The notes under the pieces: model-generated
Databases searched by the model: none
What the model saw: the letters and a program-made list of their open reading frames with translations, nothing else
Told to the model about the DNA's origin: nothing
Program-made: the position numbers and the translations under genes
Source of the DNA: Ceriagrion tenellum
Lineage: Eukaryota; Arthropoda; Insecta; Odonata; Coenagrionidae
Reading direction: 5' to 3'
Assembly (NCBI GenBank): GCA_963169105.1
Contig: OY720639.1
Coordinates: 100,507,417-100,571,416 of the forward strand
Length of the DNA: 64,000 nucleotides
Shown here: piece by piece, positions 33,100-44,430 of the stretch
Layout: every line of letters starts with the position of its first letter
How positions within the stretch are numbered: position 1 is the stretch's first letter

Positions 33100-34380
33100 T
33101 TGGATGAGAGTTGGGAAATAAAGAGTCTTTACGGGTAGATTATTTTCCTTGGCGATTTCGGCTGAATTCACCAAACCTACTGGCTTCAACAGGTAGCCAA
33201 ACGCTGTATGTTGAAATCCTGATTGCTTAACATGGCGTTATAGCGTTCACATGAATATCCTCATCTCTCTAATGATCTCAAATAAAGTCCGTCAATGAAT
33301 TGGATAATGTTGGAAATTTTTCATGGGATTCGTACAAAATATATCTCATGTGAGTGGATAGGTTTTATGAAAACTTACTTGGGCACTTTGTATATTTGTT
33401 AAAAATTAAAATAACTCAGTAGTAATATCCACAATGTTTTAATGAGAACGGGCCATGGTTTTGACATTGTTTGTATGGTGAGACATAAAGTGTTGAATCC
33501 ATGGTCGGTTTTCATAAAAACAGAGTGGAAATTACTATTGAACTATTATTACTTTTACCGATTATTTTATTACTTTTATTATTATTATTATTACCGATTA
33601 TTATTACTTTTACCGACTATTAATTTCACCGATATGAATATACAACTTTTCCACGAAAATACGCCTGAAACTCTCTCACACGTTTGGAACTTTGAGTTTG
33701 GCTCAGTAGGTTAATTAATTTGGACGGAAGATACAAGAGTACAGGTAGTGATGTTCATTAAATTCGTCAGGGTTTTCCACTATCGCCATTTCTCTTCGAC
33801 ATTTACGCCGACTTGGGGTGAGAAAGGTAAGCGTGGAATCTGTCTGTGCCTTTTGGCACTCATCTTGCTGGCATAGCAATCATTTTAGATACCAATACTC
33901 GTGTAGCTTCTTGGAGAGAGCGAATATGAGATGACGAATTACGAAAACAATATTTCAGACTATGGTACTCATATCCATGAGTAATACCACGAATACTACA
34001 CAGAGAGTCCAAATATTTCTTGGTAAACGTTTGGCAATCAATATACAACACCACAGGTACATGTAAGGAGTGAGGCGTCACTTTGTGGAAGTTCACGACG
34101 TTAACCATTATGAAGAAATATTTTTATTATCGTTATCCATTATTTCCATTTTTCGCAGGATGAGAACTATTGTTAGTACACTCTCTCGTCGTTAGAGCTC
34201 ACGTCCACTGACCGAAGGTTGGATTTGCTTCATAAAACCAAACCTCTCGTTAATGTGAAGATTAACTTAATGTCCATCTTACCTAACGTGAGGTTTAACC
34301 AGACATTATAAAACCAGCCCTTAGTATAGTGCCACACTTTTTTCAGATCGATTCTAACGTCTCATGCGTCATTTCCGAGA
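33100..34380. other. AT-rich spacer with (TTA)n microsatellite
   Basis: A TTA/TTAC-rich microsatellite lies at about 33541-33620. No gene is supported. Confidence 0.4.
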
Positions 34381-34384
34381 GATA

Positions 34385-34640
34385 CATCTATGAAATACTA
34401 TGCAAGCCACCACTAGGGTGTGTGGCACGGGGTGATTCCACGCCAGGCATGAAGTCCTTATCCCAGCTGAAATTAGAACCGCACACGTTCCCCCAGAATG
34501 CCAGGCGCAGGCCAAAAGCAGTCAGGACAGCAGTGAACGGTCTGACCAGAAACTAGGACAGTGCCACAAACAAGAACATGCCACCATACAGTACACTACT
34601 TAAGATACAACTGCCGTATCAGCGATCAGGACTTCAACTT
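34385..34640 (-). mobile_element. CR1-like LINE, subfamily E, 3' end
   Basis: The hairpin region (gcaagccaccactagggtgtg) and a UTR with ccagaatgccaggcgcagg match 10010-10200 and, reversed, 43620-43800. The coding part is missing. Confidence 0.75.
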
Positions 34641-34849
34641 ACAGCGATAGGCTACCTGTTGAAGCCAGTAGAGTTGGTCTATTCAGCCGCAATCGTCGAG
34701 GAAAATGACCTCCCCGTAAACACTCTCATTTCCACCTCTCATCCAATGATATTATATTATTTTTATAATGTATTCTACCGGTAAAGGTAGGTTCTGATGA
34801 ATGTCAGAGAGTCCGCTCCCGGTCTTTTACACATTCAGGGGCCTATCTC

Positions 34850-35990
34850 CCCCTAATATATCCTTTTTCGCCTCTCCATAAGATCTACCCTTTTTCATCC
34901 CCTCCATGAAATCTATTCTCTTCCTTCCCCTTCCCCGCTTGCCCAACATCCTTCCCTCTATCACAATCTTCAGCAACCCCTCACCCTTTATTACATCCTA
35001 TAGCCATCTACCCTGCCTTTCCCGGATTTCATTCAAAAGTTTCCTTTCCTCGCCCACCATCTCAAGCACTTCCTCGTTAGACTTCCTTTCCGTCCACCTA
35101 ACCTTCTCCACACCCACATCTCAAATGCTAGAAGCCATTTCTCGTCCTCCTTTCTCAGGGTCCACGTTTCTGCCCCATACAACGCTACGCTCCATATCAA
35201 ACTCTTCACCAGCCTCTTCTTTACATCCTTACCCAGTGTCTCCATCGCAACTATCTTCTATTACTAAACGGCTCCTTAGCTAGCGCTATTCTCTTCCGTA
35301 TGTCTTTACTACTATGCCCATTTTCTTCTAGCGTGCAGCCTAAGTAGTTAAACTGTTCTACTTGCTCTAGTTTGTGACTTTCAACTTTAATCATAAGCTT
35401 CGCTTTCTTTGTCCTAGAGAATCTCATTACTTTTGTACTCTTGTGATTTATCTTCATTCCGAATATCCACACTGCATTTCTAAAGCATCTACCAAAGCTT
35501 GTAGTCTCTTCGAAGATCCACTAACCAATGCCTGATCGTCCGTGAATCTAACCGATTTTATAAGATGCCCTCCCACTTTGACTCCAACCTCAAGTCCTTC
35601 CCATGCCTGTCTTACCATTTCCTCAGCATAAATGTTGAAAAGCAATGGTGACAACGGACGCCCTTGCCTTACCCCGCGACCGAGAGTTGCCCACCCTGAT
35701 TCACCATCAGCCACCCTCACCTGCGCCCTTTGCGTCATATATAAGTTTCGAATAAGTCTCCTGTCTCGCCAATCTATTCCCGTTTTCCCTAGTATCTCCG
35801 TTAGTTTATTCCAATTTATTCTGTCGAAAGCATTTTCAATATCAATAAAGCTTGCGAAAACGTCCTGATTATACTCTTTGTTTCTTTTATGTAAGTGTTC
35901 TCATCACCGCTATCGCATCCCGAATTGACCTTCCCCAACTGAACCCAAACTGGTCATCCAATGATAGGAACTCGTCAAAGTGATGCTAGT
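34850..35990 (-). pseudogene. RTE-like LINE reverse transcriptase, C-terminal half
   Basis: The minus strand reads LDDQFGFSWGRSIRDAIAVM (about 35960), KAFDRINWNKLTEILGKTGI, GVRQGRPLSPLLFNIYAEE (motif B) and RFTDDQALVSGS (motif C, with the second residue of the YADD/FADD box replaced). Then come NYLGCTLEENGHSS, RKRIALAKEPF and LIWSVALYGAETWTLRKED. Several frame shifts separate these blocks, so it is dead. It fills the spacer of inverted duplication 2. Confidence 0.88.
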
Positions 35991-36067
35991 ATAAAATGAA
36001 GACATATTTTGGAGTTAATAATTAGGGGACAATAACAAAGTATTATATACATATCAGGTGTATTTTA

Positions 36068-36322
36068 TATTAACAATGAAAAGATAAAACTTGGTTAATT
36101 CCATACTAATTTATTAAAACCGACCCGGGTTTTTGCAACTGAGTGACATTTTTAAGGTACAACTGACGTGAGTGGCTGAGTATATATACAGTACTCCAGT
36201 ACAGTCAGCTACTCACGTCAGCTGTACCTTGAAAATGGCACTCAGTTGCTGAAAACCGGGTCGGTTTTAATAAATTAGTGTGGAATTAACCAAGTTCAAT
36301 CTTTTCATTATGAATATTAAAA
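36068..36322. repeat. Long foldback with CCGGGTCGG arms
   Basis: About 125-nt arms are inverted around about 36190: cttggttaattccatactaat ... cgacccgggtttttg and caac..accgggtcggttttaa ... tggaattaaccaag. The arms include gtacaactgacgtgagt and its inverse. Related in sequence to the 32270-32465 foldback through the cgacccggg block. Confidence 0.75.
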
Positions 36323-36772
36323 ATTTCCACAAAGTAACGACTAAAACAGTTTCATTTGTTCGTATTTCAAAATCTTCGGTAAGAAGGTGCTTCAGCCTGG
36401 AATCGATATACTATTGTAATTGTCTTCCGATAATTCGGTTTTGATACACGGGGTTCATTTCCAAAAACAGGAAAATAATATCTGATTTTTCATTTTTGTT
36501 ACCCTATTAGGGTATTTCCTTAAAATTCAGAGTGACAAATATTTAATGAGTGGAATGTTCTCAGTTTTATTTGTTGAAATTTGATATTGAGTCAATACCA
36601 TGTCACTAAATTGAAAAACTAACTTTTATTACAACATTTCGGATGCTTCTTCAGAGCCATCTTTCAAAATAAAGAGTGAAGAGTCAATAGAGAATCAGAA
36701 TGTTGTGCAAAAGAAAAATCATGCGAGAGATATAAAAACAGCAGCCATTTGCTATATCCTGCGGCAAAAGAT

Positions 36773-36843
36773 TGCATCGGCCGGGAATCGAACCCGGGCC
36801 GCCCGCGTGGCAGGCGAGCATTCTACCACTGAACCACCGATGC
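36773..36843 (-). tRNA. tRNA-Gly(GCC), copy 5
   Basis: Identical 71-nt gene on the minus strand, followed by ATCTTTTGCCG with a T4 terminator. With copy 4 it forms an inward-pointing pair. Confidence 0.95.
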
Positions 36844-37110
36844 TACGATTATACTAATTGCAAGTGAGGATACTACTCTTGACTACATTATCTAACATTT
36901 TCCTTTCACCTGGGTTGCTCAATCAGTGTCAGGGAAGCGCATCTTCGGAGCCCTACCTCCCCTCCACCCTCCATCCCCTCTGGAGTCGCGTGGAGGAAAG
37001 CAGGAGAAAGCTGCCTTCCGAGGTGACGTGTTGGCTACAGATGGTATTCGCCGTTATTTTTGGAAACTCGTTCCTTCTGTACCGCTCCTTTTTACTCATA
37101 AACAAAGTTC

Positions 37111-37555
37111 CGATTTTGAACCGGTTTCAATCTCTTCAAAAATAGTTTTGCCCAGGTTTTAGGACACCGGAATATGGTCACCCAAGAGCTATGATGGCTA
37201 ACCTAGCACTCACGGGTCAAAGGATTCAGCCGAGACATAGTTGTTAACAAACGTTGTTTACGAACTGTCAATACCCAAGAACAATCAGCACCCGCTGAGA
37301 TAATATTTTATGCCATAAAATAATTTATATTCATAATAATATTCATCCCAAAATTAATAAACGTCTTTGTTCGTAAATAAATGTCTTTACTGCTAGAACT
37401 ACGAATATTTATTTATTTTTTTAGTAGTAGCTCACATACAGCCTTTCTGCCAATTTACAGTAAAGCTGTAATATAATAACAATATATGTATCAATGAATG
37501 TAAAATGTAAACCTAAACAAACAAACAAAACAAAGTGTACATGATTACAATAAAA
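37111..37555. other. AT-rich spacer
   Basis: No gene or repeat recognised. Confidence 0.35.
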
Positions 37556-37559
37556 AAAC

Positions 37560-38500
37560 TAACAAATGAACCGTAGGAGGAAAGAGGGAAGAAGGCAGCG
37601 CTTAGTTATTTGCAGAGATACGATGGTACGGGGTAAGATTGATGAAGGAGTTGGACGAGAGCAAAATGGGATCAATATTATCAGGTAGAGATTTAAGAAG
37701 TGAGGAGAACCGGTGGTAAAGGTAAAGTATGATAAGGTATAGTCTGGTGATAGGTATGTGGAGTAAAGAATTCGTATGTGCGTATCGACAGTGGACTCCG
37801 AAATTAGTGAGAGAAAGCAATTCAGGACAATCAATATTAGCGTTTAGAATGCTGTAAATTAATTTTAATTGAATTTCACCTCGTTTATTTCAGAGATTAG
37901 GGGTGGCTAGAGAATATAAGATTGAATCAGTAGGCATGTTGCGTAAGTGGACTGGATTCTGTAAACTGAATTTTTCAACTCTAGCTAAGAAACTAGTTTC
38001 GCTGATAAGTGTAGCAAAGTTAGTTGAAACTACGATGAACCAAATGGGAGAGCAATATGATGTGAGTGGAAGAATAAATGCTGAAAGTATGATCGTAAGA
38101 CTATGGGGATAGTAAGCAGTGAAGAAGGCCTAAGGATGACATGGTTCTGCTTTCAATCAATTGAATATGATCGGAGTAGTTCAGCTTACTATCAGTTAAA
38201 ATATCCTCCACAGTCAAAACACAACTGAGAGGATCATAATAAATTGCGTCGTTAAATTTAAGAGGTTGTCTTTTAAGTGAAATTGAAATCCTACTACATT
38301 TAGTGAAGTTCGAATTAAGCTTCCACGTATTGCATCACATAGTGGTCATATCTAAAGTATTTTAAAGCACTTGGCAGTCAGAGGTACCGTATATTTGTTT
38401 AAATAGTTTGCAGTCAACAGCATAAAGAAGTGTATGAGCTTGGGAGGAAGAAACTAGGGAGGCCAGGCCATCAATGAAGAGATTGAAAAGATATATATTA
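37560..38500 (-). pseudogene. Jockey-like LINE reverse transcriptase C-terminus (decayed)
   Basis: The minus strand gives NLFIDGLASLVSSSQAHTLLYAVDCKLFKQI-type sequence near 38400-38500, where the catalytic FADD is YAVD. Further on are WCNTWKLNSNFTKC, LTVEDI and ILTDSKLNYSDHI, and finally ELLSLTNFGVHCRYAHTNSL and LHIPITR near 37740-37820. This order is typical of the RT-to-C-terminal region of Jockey-type LINEs. Stops occur throughout. Confidence 0.75.
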
Positions 38501-38686
38501 TCAAATTACGGACATTTCTAGATAAGACACGACACCTGAATTACCGCAGGTCTTTTTTCACAAATTTTGACGCACCGAACTCAAAAGGTTCGCCATCACG
38601 GCCCCAGGGTATAACCATGGCCTCCTTCAATCCCGTATGAAGGAGGCCATGGTATAACCCAGTAAAGAGGTTTTGGAGGTTGAAAC

Positions 38687-39318
38687 CATGAATATACATT
38701 TTGGATCGTTGACTCGTCGTCAAAAACTGTTGTCTAGAATTCCGTAAACAAACAACATTTTGGATTGTGGCGCCGCCTACATCTACATCTACGTAATACC
38801 CTGCAAGCCACCGCGAGGGTGTGTGGCAGGGGGTGAAGATCACCAAACATGCACTATTGCCATGAAACTAGGATATTTAAGGGAGACATGCTAGAGAACA
38901 GGGTCACATGCAGCTAGATGGTTAGTATCTACACAATAAGAAAGGGATTATTGGTTGTTATTACATGCATCATGCACTACAGACCACACTCACTATATTT
39001 CACCTACCTATCCCCTAGCCTAGTGATGAAAGACGGCAGTTCAAATGTAAATACAGTCGACAAATTGTAAATAAACACGTCCAACCGGTTTTACTTACCA
39101 GTAATCATAATGCAGTGGATAAAAATGTAGTGCCATACGCGGGATGTAATTACACACTTTCTCACGTTAACAACAATTAACAACGGCCATTTACGATTCA
39201 ACTGAAAAGACTTTTCTCTAATTAGCGCCAAGGACTGGGTGAACTAAATGTGGAAATTTAGGCAACAGGTAGCCTAGGCAACAATTCCAATCATTTTAAT
39301 CCATTATGTATATTCATG
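38687..39318. mobile_element. TIR element with 8-bp target duplication, copy 1 (LINE-interrupted)
   Basis: Begins CATGAATATACAT and ends ATGTATATTCATG. The flanking 8-mers gttgaaac (38679-38686 and 39319-39326) are identical. Without the LINE insert the element is about 390 nt and non-coding. A second copy is at 61391-62829. An 8-bp duplication points to hAT, P or Merlin type, but the terminal sequence does not decide between them. Confidence 0.85.
38780..39017 (-). mobile_element. CR1-like family A LINE, 3' UTR copy
   Basis: TAGATG tail, hairpin and full 3' UTR up to the ORF2 stop. gccta flanks it on both sides (38775-38779 and 39018-39022). The uninterrupted site is seen in the second TIR element near 61475-61490. 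Confidence 0.9.
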
Positions 39319-39483
39319 GTTGAAACAATAAATAAGCCAACAAAGCCACCTAAGTCCAGCGCCCTGGGACTTCGAGACGGCCAGTATAGAACGACGCGAC
39401 GTAAATTGAGTTAACCAAAGAAATCGCGTTTCATCCATCACGTTCAAACCCCATTAAAGCACGCGCAAACACGGGAACGCATT

Positions 39484-39496
39484 GGGGGGGGGGGGG
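39484..39496 (+). repeat. Homopolymer G13
   Basis: Thirteen consecutive G. The surrounding 39327-39727 shows no gene. Confidence 0.8.
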
Positions 39497-39727
39497 ACTT
39501 TGATTCGTAGGCAAAAGCATTATTTTTTAAAACATCACCGCATAGAAAAGTAGACTTTCCAGAGACAGGAAGCGACGAGCATTTTCAGCAGTTATACATA
39601 CACCGCCACGATTCCACGGCCACACAGGAAGCGCTCCAAGACTAACCCGTGAATACATTACCTAGGCTCCTTTGTTCTCGAGTGAGGAATGGATTTCCCT
39701 ATCACGGCGTGTATATTTCTTAGTGCG

Positions 39728-39955
39728 ATTCTTAATGACGCCATGGTTTTCAGCGATCGAGGAGTTAAGAGCTGCGACAGCACGGCTTCGCCTGCGCGTG
39801 TGTCGCTGACGAAGTCTTCGAGTCCAGGCTGTACCCTCGGCGAAGCTATACATCGCCGACGTTGTATAGACTCGGCCATGCTATACAGCGTCGGCGCAGC
39901 GTGCTGGCGCAGCTCTTAACCCTCAATCGCTGAAAACCTTGGCGTCATTAAGAAT
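39728..39955. mobile_element. Palindromic MITE, ~50-bp terminal inverted repeats (228 nt)
   Basis: attcttaatgacgcc.tggttttcagcgat.gagg.gttaagagctgcg at the left is repeated in inverted form ending at 39955, with a few differences. The interior is GC-rich (gccgacg, ggcgaagc). No transposase. The target duplication could not be fixed. Confidence 0.75.
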
Positions 39956-40134
39956 TATACTTAAGGTAGCGCGAGCGAGATAGTTGCCTAACCATAATAA
40001 AGACCATATTCGAATTATACCTTTTAATTTCACATACTGTGAGACACGAATTAAATACTATACTATTAATGGTGCAATAATATAGTTTTACATGACAGAA
40101 ATTGAAAGTAATCAAATGAAAATATCCAAATAAA

Positions 40135-40520
40135 TCTTTAACTTGACTCATTGTTTTCACGCGGAACGTTTGAAACTCCATCAAAACGGAAGGTTTATTG
40201 TGATCCCGAAGAATTTACTGCGGTGAAAGTATGATTAATTTTAAAAAATAGTTGAGAAACCACGCAAACTACACACTGTTGATTTTTTGACGTGATCTAA
40301 GTGGAGGGAAAGCCTCATTTTTTATATAAGGTCTCTCTGGAGTGCATACACGTACCATTTCCTATGTAAAAGGGCTGGTATTTTCTGGCTAATATCTCGG
40401 AAAGTAATGTGGTAAGGGGTTGAATTTTTGGTGTCAATGGAAGTGAGATATATTTTCCTTTTAAATGAGACCAAATTCATTGATTTCTAGGTTAAATGAT
40501 ATTTAGTTTTGACTACCCTA
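40135..40520. repeat. Interspersed repeat H, copy 1
   Basis: Diverged direct copy of 55670-56040. Shared blocks are cacgcgg.acgtt, ctggagt.catacacgtacca, atctcggaaag and gagaccaaattca.tgatttct. Non-coding, class unknown. Confidence 0.7.
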
Positions 40521-40664
40521 AGATGAGTATATACCTAAATTCGTTCCAAATGAAGACAAGTTACTGTTTCCCCTACCTCTTCGAGACAAACAATACATAG
40601 CGGCAAGGCCACAAAAATAAAGTGCCAAAACAGTCCGTTCTAAATTTAGTTAACAGTATATGCA

Positions 40665-41095
40665 TCTAAATACTACCCCGCGAGCCGCCGTATGGTCGTG
40701 CGGCAGAGGGATTTAGGACACCAGCCGGGTAAACTTGTAATGCATAAGGTTTTTGGAGATGCAATTCTGACGTGTATTATAGGAGTGTATTTAGTGGAGC
40801 TCAGTTTTTAATGTGGTCACTTATTGTGCGTGGAAAGGACGAGTTTTAGTACCAATCTGTTCAGAAATGTATCTCTTATTTTATCGCTTCTGTCAGACCT
40901 AGAGATGTAGTGAGGCGTCATGACAATATTCTCTGTGTCGCTCTGAAACATACCAGCTTTGAATTTCTCAAGCAAACTAAGCCTAGCGTGCAGCCTCCGA
41001 GTCTCTAGGGGCTCCCGCCTTAATCCCTATAAAAGTTGTGATACACTATATGTACGTTCGTAGCAGTTTTAACGAAGCGTTCAGCTTCGTGATTT
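40665..41095 (-). mobile_element. CR1-like LINE, family C, 3' end
   Basis: From the terminal hairpin (taccccgcgagccgccgtatgg, about 40672-40705) through the UTR into coding sequence reading backward. Matches 3400-3790 block for block (ttaggacaccagccg, gagctcagtttttaa, gtgaggcgtcat, gcctccgagtctctaggggct). Confidence 0.8.
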
Positions 41096-41147
41096 CTCTT
41101 CCTTTCCAATCCATATTGATTTATAATGGCACGTAGAGATTTTCTAC

Positions 41148-41306
41148 ACTACTACCGCGGACGACGCGGAGGTGATTAGCGCGGTGAAAACCTGGCGACA
41201 TGACCAGAGCGAGGACTGGTACCGACAGAACATATATGCCCCAATGAATCGCTGGAGAAAGGCAATAAAAGCTGAAGAAGATTATGTGGAAAATTTGAGC
41301 GAGTAG
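41148..41306 (+). pseudogene. mariner-type transposase, C-terminal remnant
   Basis: The frame reads DDAEVISAVKTW, then DQSEDWYRQNIYAP, then MNRWRKAIKAEEDYVEN and a stop at 41304-41306. mariner transposases end with this pattern (W.......WY..GI..L..RW.KC....G.YVE). Everything upstream is gone and no TIR was located. Confidence 0.75.
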
Positions 41307-41399
41307 ATCCTGAAGAAGGGATCCTGGCTTGAGTAGAATAGTGAAAGCGGGCTTAGGGTATCACTATCCTTTGGTTTCTCGTGTGGCATACTGGAGATA

Positions 41400-42772
41400 A
41401 TGTGCCAAAACTGACCGGTAGAGCACCATAGCCGTTAGCAGTGAAAGCTGCACCTGGTGCGGGTACTGCAAAAGGTGGCAACCTTGCATACTCTATTACA
41501 ATTTACTCATTGGAGTCACCAAGTAGCCTCGGACGGCCGAAGCCACGATCGGCGGCGGAAGCTGAATAAGGCTGACTCATCAAGATACGGACATAGCAAC
41601 GAAGATAGCAATACGACCTGGACTATCGGTACTTGGAATGTGAGGGGAGTATATGGAAAGGAGCATGAATTGTTGAATGAAATGAAAGTGAGACGAATGG
41701 ATAATTTGTGTGTATGTAAAACTAAGCGGAACGGGCGGGATGTCGTTACTATAGATGGCGGTGGTCTGGCGCTGTGGTCAGGAGTTGACGATAATGTACA
41801 CGGCTGTCAAGGTGTAGGACTCATTCTTAATGAGATAGCTAAGTAGCTAGTAAGGAAGTACAAGTTAGTATCCCTTTGATAGCTCTGGGTTCGCATGAAA
41901 GTAGGTATTAGAAGAGTTGTGATTGTGGCGTGCTATGCACCACTGGATAGAGAGAATGACAGTGTGAAAGATGAGCTTTGGGAAAAACTGAGAGAGGTTT
42001 TAAATGGATGTGGCCCTGGTGAGAGAATAATTTTACTAGGTGACATGAATGGCTGGGTTGGTGTGAGGCGGGATGCATCTGAGAGAGTGGTTGGACCATT
42101 TGGTGACACACGAGTGAATGATAATGGTGAAAACTTGGTGAGTGTGTGCATGGAAAAAGGATTATTTATGTGGACTACATGGTTTAAACAGAGAGAATAC
42201 ACATGTATACTCGGAAAAGGGGACATTGTAAAAGCATGATTAATTTCGTTGTGAATGATGAGAGGTTGAGGGAGTTAATGTGGGACACGAGAGTGATGAG
42301 AGGTGCTGAATGTGGAATAGACCACTATTTGGTACTCTCCAAAGTGTATCTGGGCAGAAAGTGGGTACCAAGGAAGAATGTAGCGTGTAAGCAGTTGAGA
42401 GTAAAAGTGGAGAGGTTGCTGGACAGTGAGGTAAGAATGCAGTACGGTTGCATGCTTGAGGATGCTCTATCCTTGAAACAGAGAGAATGGGACGAGTATA
42501 TCAGAAACGAGAATGTGCATAATATGTGGGAGTGTTTTAAAGGAGTGATTGTACACTGTGCTGCAAGTGTATGTGGAAAAGGAGTGGTAGGATGAATGAA
42601 AGGTGATGCTTGGTGGAATGAAGAAGTGAAAATTGCAGTCAGGAAAAAGAAAAAGCAGTACAATATGATTGCTGCCAACTCTGGAGAAGAGCGTACTAAG
42701 GCATGTGAGATTTACAGAAAGAAAAAGAATGAATGCAAAATCGTTGCGAAAGAGAGCAAGAAAGCCGCTGCA
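41400..42772 (+). pseudogene. Family F LINE, endonuclease domain (frameshifted)
   Basis: Three consecutive frames (41457-41846, 41895-42239, 42203-42595) make one APE-type endonuclease. The first has TIGTWNVRGVYGKEHEL, SGVDDNVHG and GVGLILNE. The second has VVIVACYAPLDRENDS, ILLGDMNGWVG and a DNGENLV block. The third has SMINFVVNDERLREL, MRGAECGIDHYLV and KGDAWWNEEVKIAV after a stop at 42593-42595. The order matches the LINE type whose C-terminus lies at 56560-57380. It is cut at 42772 by the family C insertion. Confidence 0.85.
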
Positions 42773-44430
42773 TGAGCGTGTGGTAGGGAGTGTTAGGTCA
42801 CCAACCGGGGAAAGGTGTCAAATTGATTTTTGAAAGATAAAAGGTGAAATTTAATACGGGAGTGTTTGAATGAGGCTCGATAGATATTCTGGTCACTTAT
42901 TGTGCTTGGGTAGAATGACTTTTTGTACCTACCTGTTGGTGATGTCTCTCTCTTATTTTATCGCTTCTGTCGGACCTAGAAATTTAGAGTGGCGATGGAA
43001 CGGTATTTGCTGTGCTTGAGGGGAAACGGTATTCATTGTTTATCCCGCACAACAGCGCTGCGAAAGCCACGAGCAAAAATTCTCTGTTTCTTTAAACGCA
43101 CCCGTTCTGAATTTTTTAAGCAAACTATATCTAGTGTGCAGTCCCCGAGTCGCCATGGGCTCCCAACCTAATCACTCTAAAAGCTGAGTAAAACTATGTG
43201 TTCGCTCGTAGCAGTATTTCAATAACGCGCAGCTTTCCTTTGTATTTTTTTTGCTAAACCTTTCCGTCCGGGATCCAGATGATCTCGGCATATTCTAGGT
43301 GTGGCCTAACCAGAGCAAAATACTTAATTATAATAGATACTCAAAATATTTTGCTAGATCCAAACTATTATGGAAGGACCGATAGATTCAAAATGTCATT
43401 TTTTCCACGCGCAATAAGGGACCATAATACTTTTGATAGATCATTTCATGCTGAGTAGGTCAAATAGGTTTTTCAGTAGTGCCAAATATCTTAACATGAA
43501 TTTTAGATGATACTTCGCATGCAATCTCTGGCATGATATACTCTAGCATGTATTAGTACCTTGCAGCGCTATTTATTTGTTGCATTAATAATACTAACCA
43601 GTAGTTGTATCTTGGTTAGTGTACTGCATAGTAGCTTGTTGTTCAATGTATCACTCTCCTGGTTTCTGGTCTGACTGCGTACCGTTGTTCTGACTGCTTT
43701 TGGCCTGCGCCTGGCATTCTGGAGGAACGTGCGCGGTTCTGCTTGGAACTGGGATGAGTGCTGCATGCCTGGTGTGGGATCACCCCATGCCACACACCCT
43801 AGTGGTGGCTATCACAGTATTTCGTAGATGTTGATGTAGATGAAACAGCACCTCTATTATTCTTTTTCATTCGAGGATTTTCCAATTATACGATTGATAA
43901 ACCCTAGTTTACTTAATTCTCTGCCGCTACTTTTTGTATGTGTGTTCCCCTTCATGTCTGAAGTCATGATAATTCCAAGATGTGTGACTTTATCAAAGGA
44001 CTTAATGTTTACTCCACCCACAGTGTAGATATGCCGTTTGTGTGATGACCTCCATAATAAGTGCGCTGTGGAGTATTTACTAAGATTTAGTTCAAGCCCC
44101 CTCCAGGCACAGCGAATGAACGTTGTTTACATTCGATGATACAATTCGTCCACGTCTTCGCTAATTTCGCGGTAGATGACCGAATCGTCTGAAAATAATC
44201 TTAGCTACGCCTAACTTGAGAACTTAGGTCATTTATATCAATAACGATTAAAATAGGGCCGATAACGCTCCCTTGTGGAACTACGGATGTCACTCTAACG
44301 ATATCAGAGCTAACACCATCGATAACTACTCCTTGTTTGCGATGACTGAGATAGTTCCGTATCTAATTCACTATTTTTTATGTACTTCGCATGAGTGCAA
44401 CTTGTGCATGAGTTTTTTTTGTGGAATCTT
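42773..44430 (-). pseudogene. CR1-like LINE, family C, RT to 3' end, split by an E insertion
   Basis: The minus strand from 44400 downward reads VVIDGVSSDIVRVTSVVPQ, GSVIGPILIVIDINDL and a decayed F-S/T-DDSVIYREI box (FADD), then VNIKSFDKVTHLGIIMTSDM and ELSKLGFINRIIGKSSNEK. The reading jumps across 43340-43841 and resumes at about 43335 with KYFALVRPHLEYAEI and on to the 3' UTR and end at 42773. It is inserted in the family F endonuclease. Confidence 0.85.
43340..43841 (+). mobile_element. CR1-like LINE, subfamily E, 3' end, nested in family C
   Basis: Starts in the C-terminal YYGRTDRFKMSFFPRAIRDHN codons and runs through the long E UTR to the hairpin (about 43777-43812) and a tagatgttgatgtagatg tail ending about 43841. 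Confidence 0.85.

Larger units (their letters stand above)
35965..37110. repeat. Right arm of tRNA-Gly inverted duplication 2
   Basis: Inverted match of 33003-33100 (at 35965-36060) and of 30672-31436 (at 36365-37110). It lacks the hAT element found in the left arm and instead carries a foldback at 36068-36322. Confidence 0.85.
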
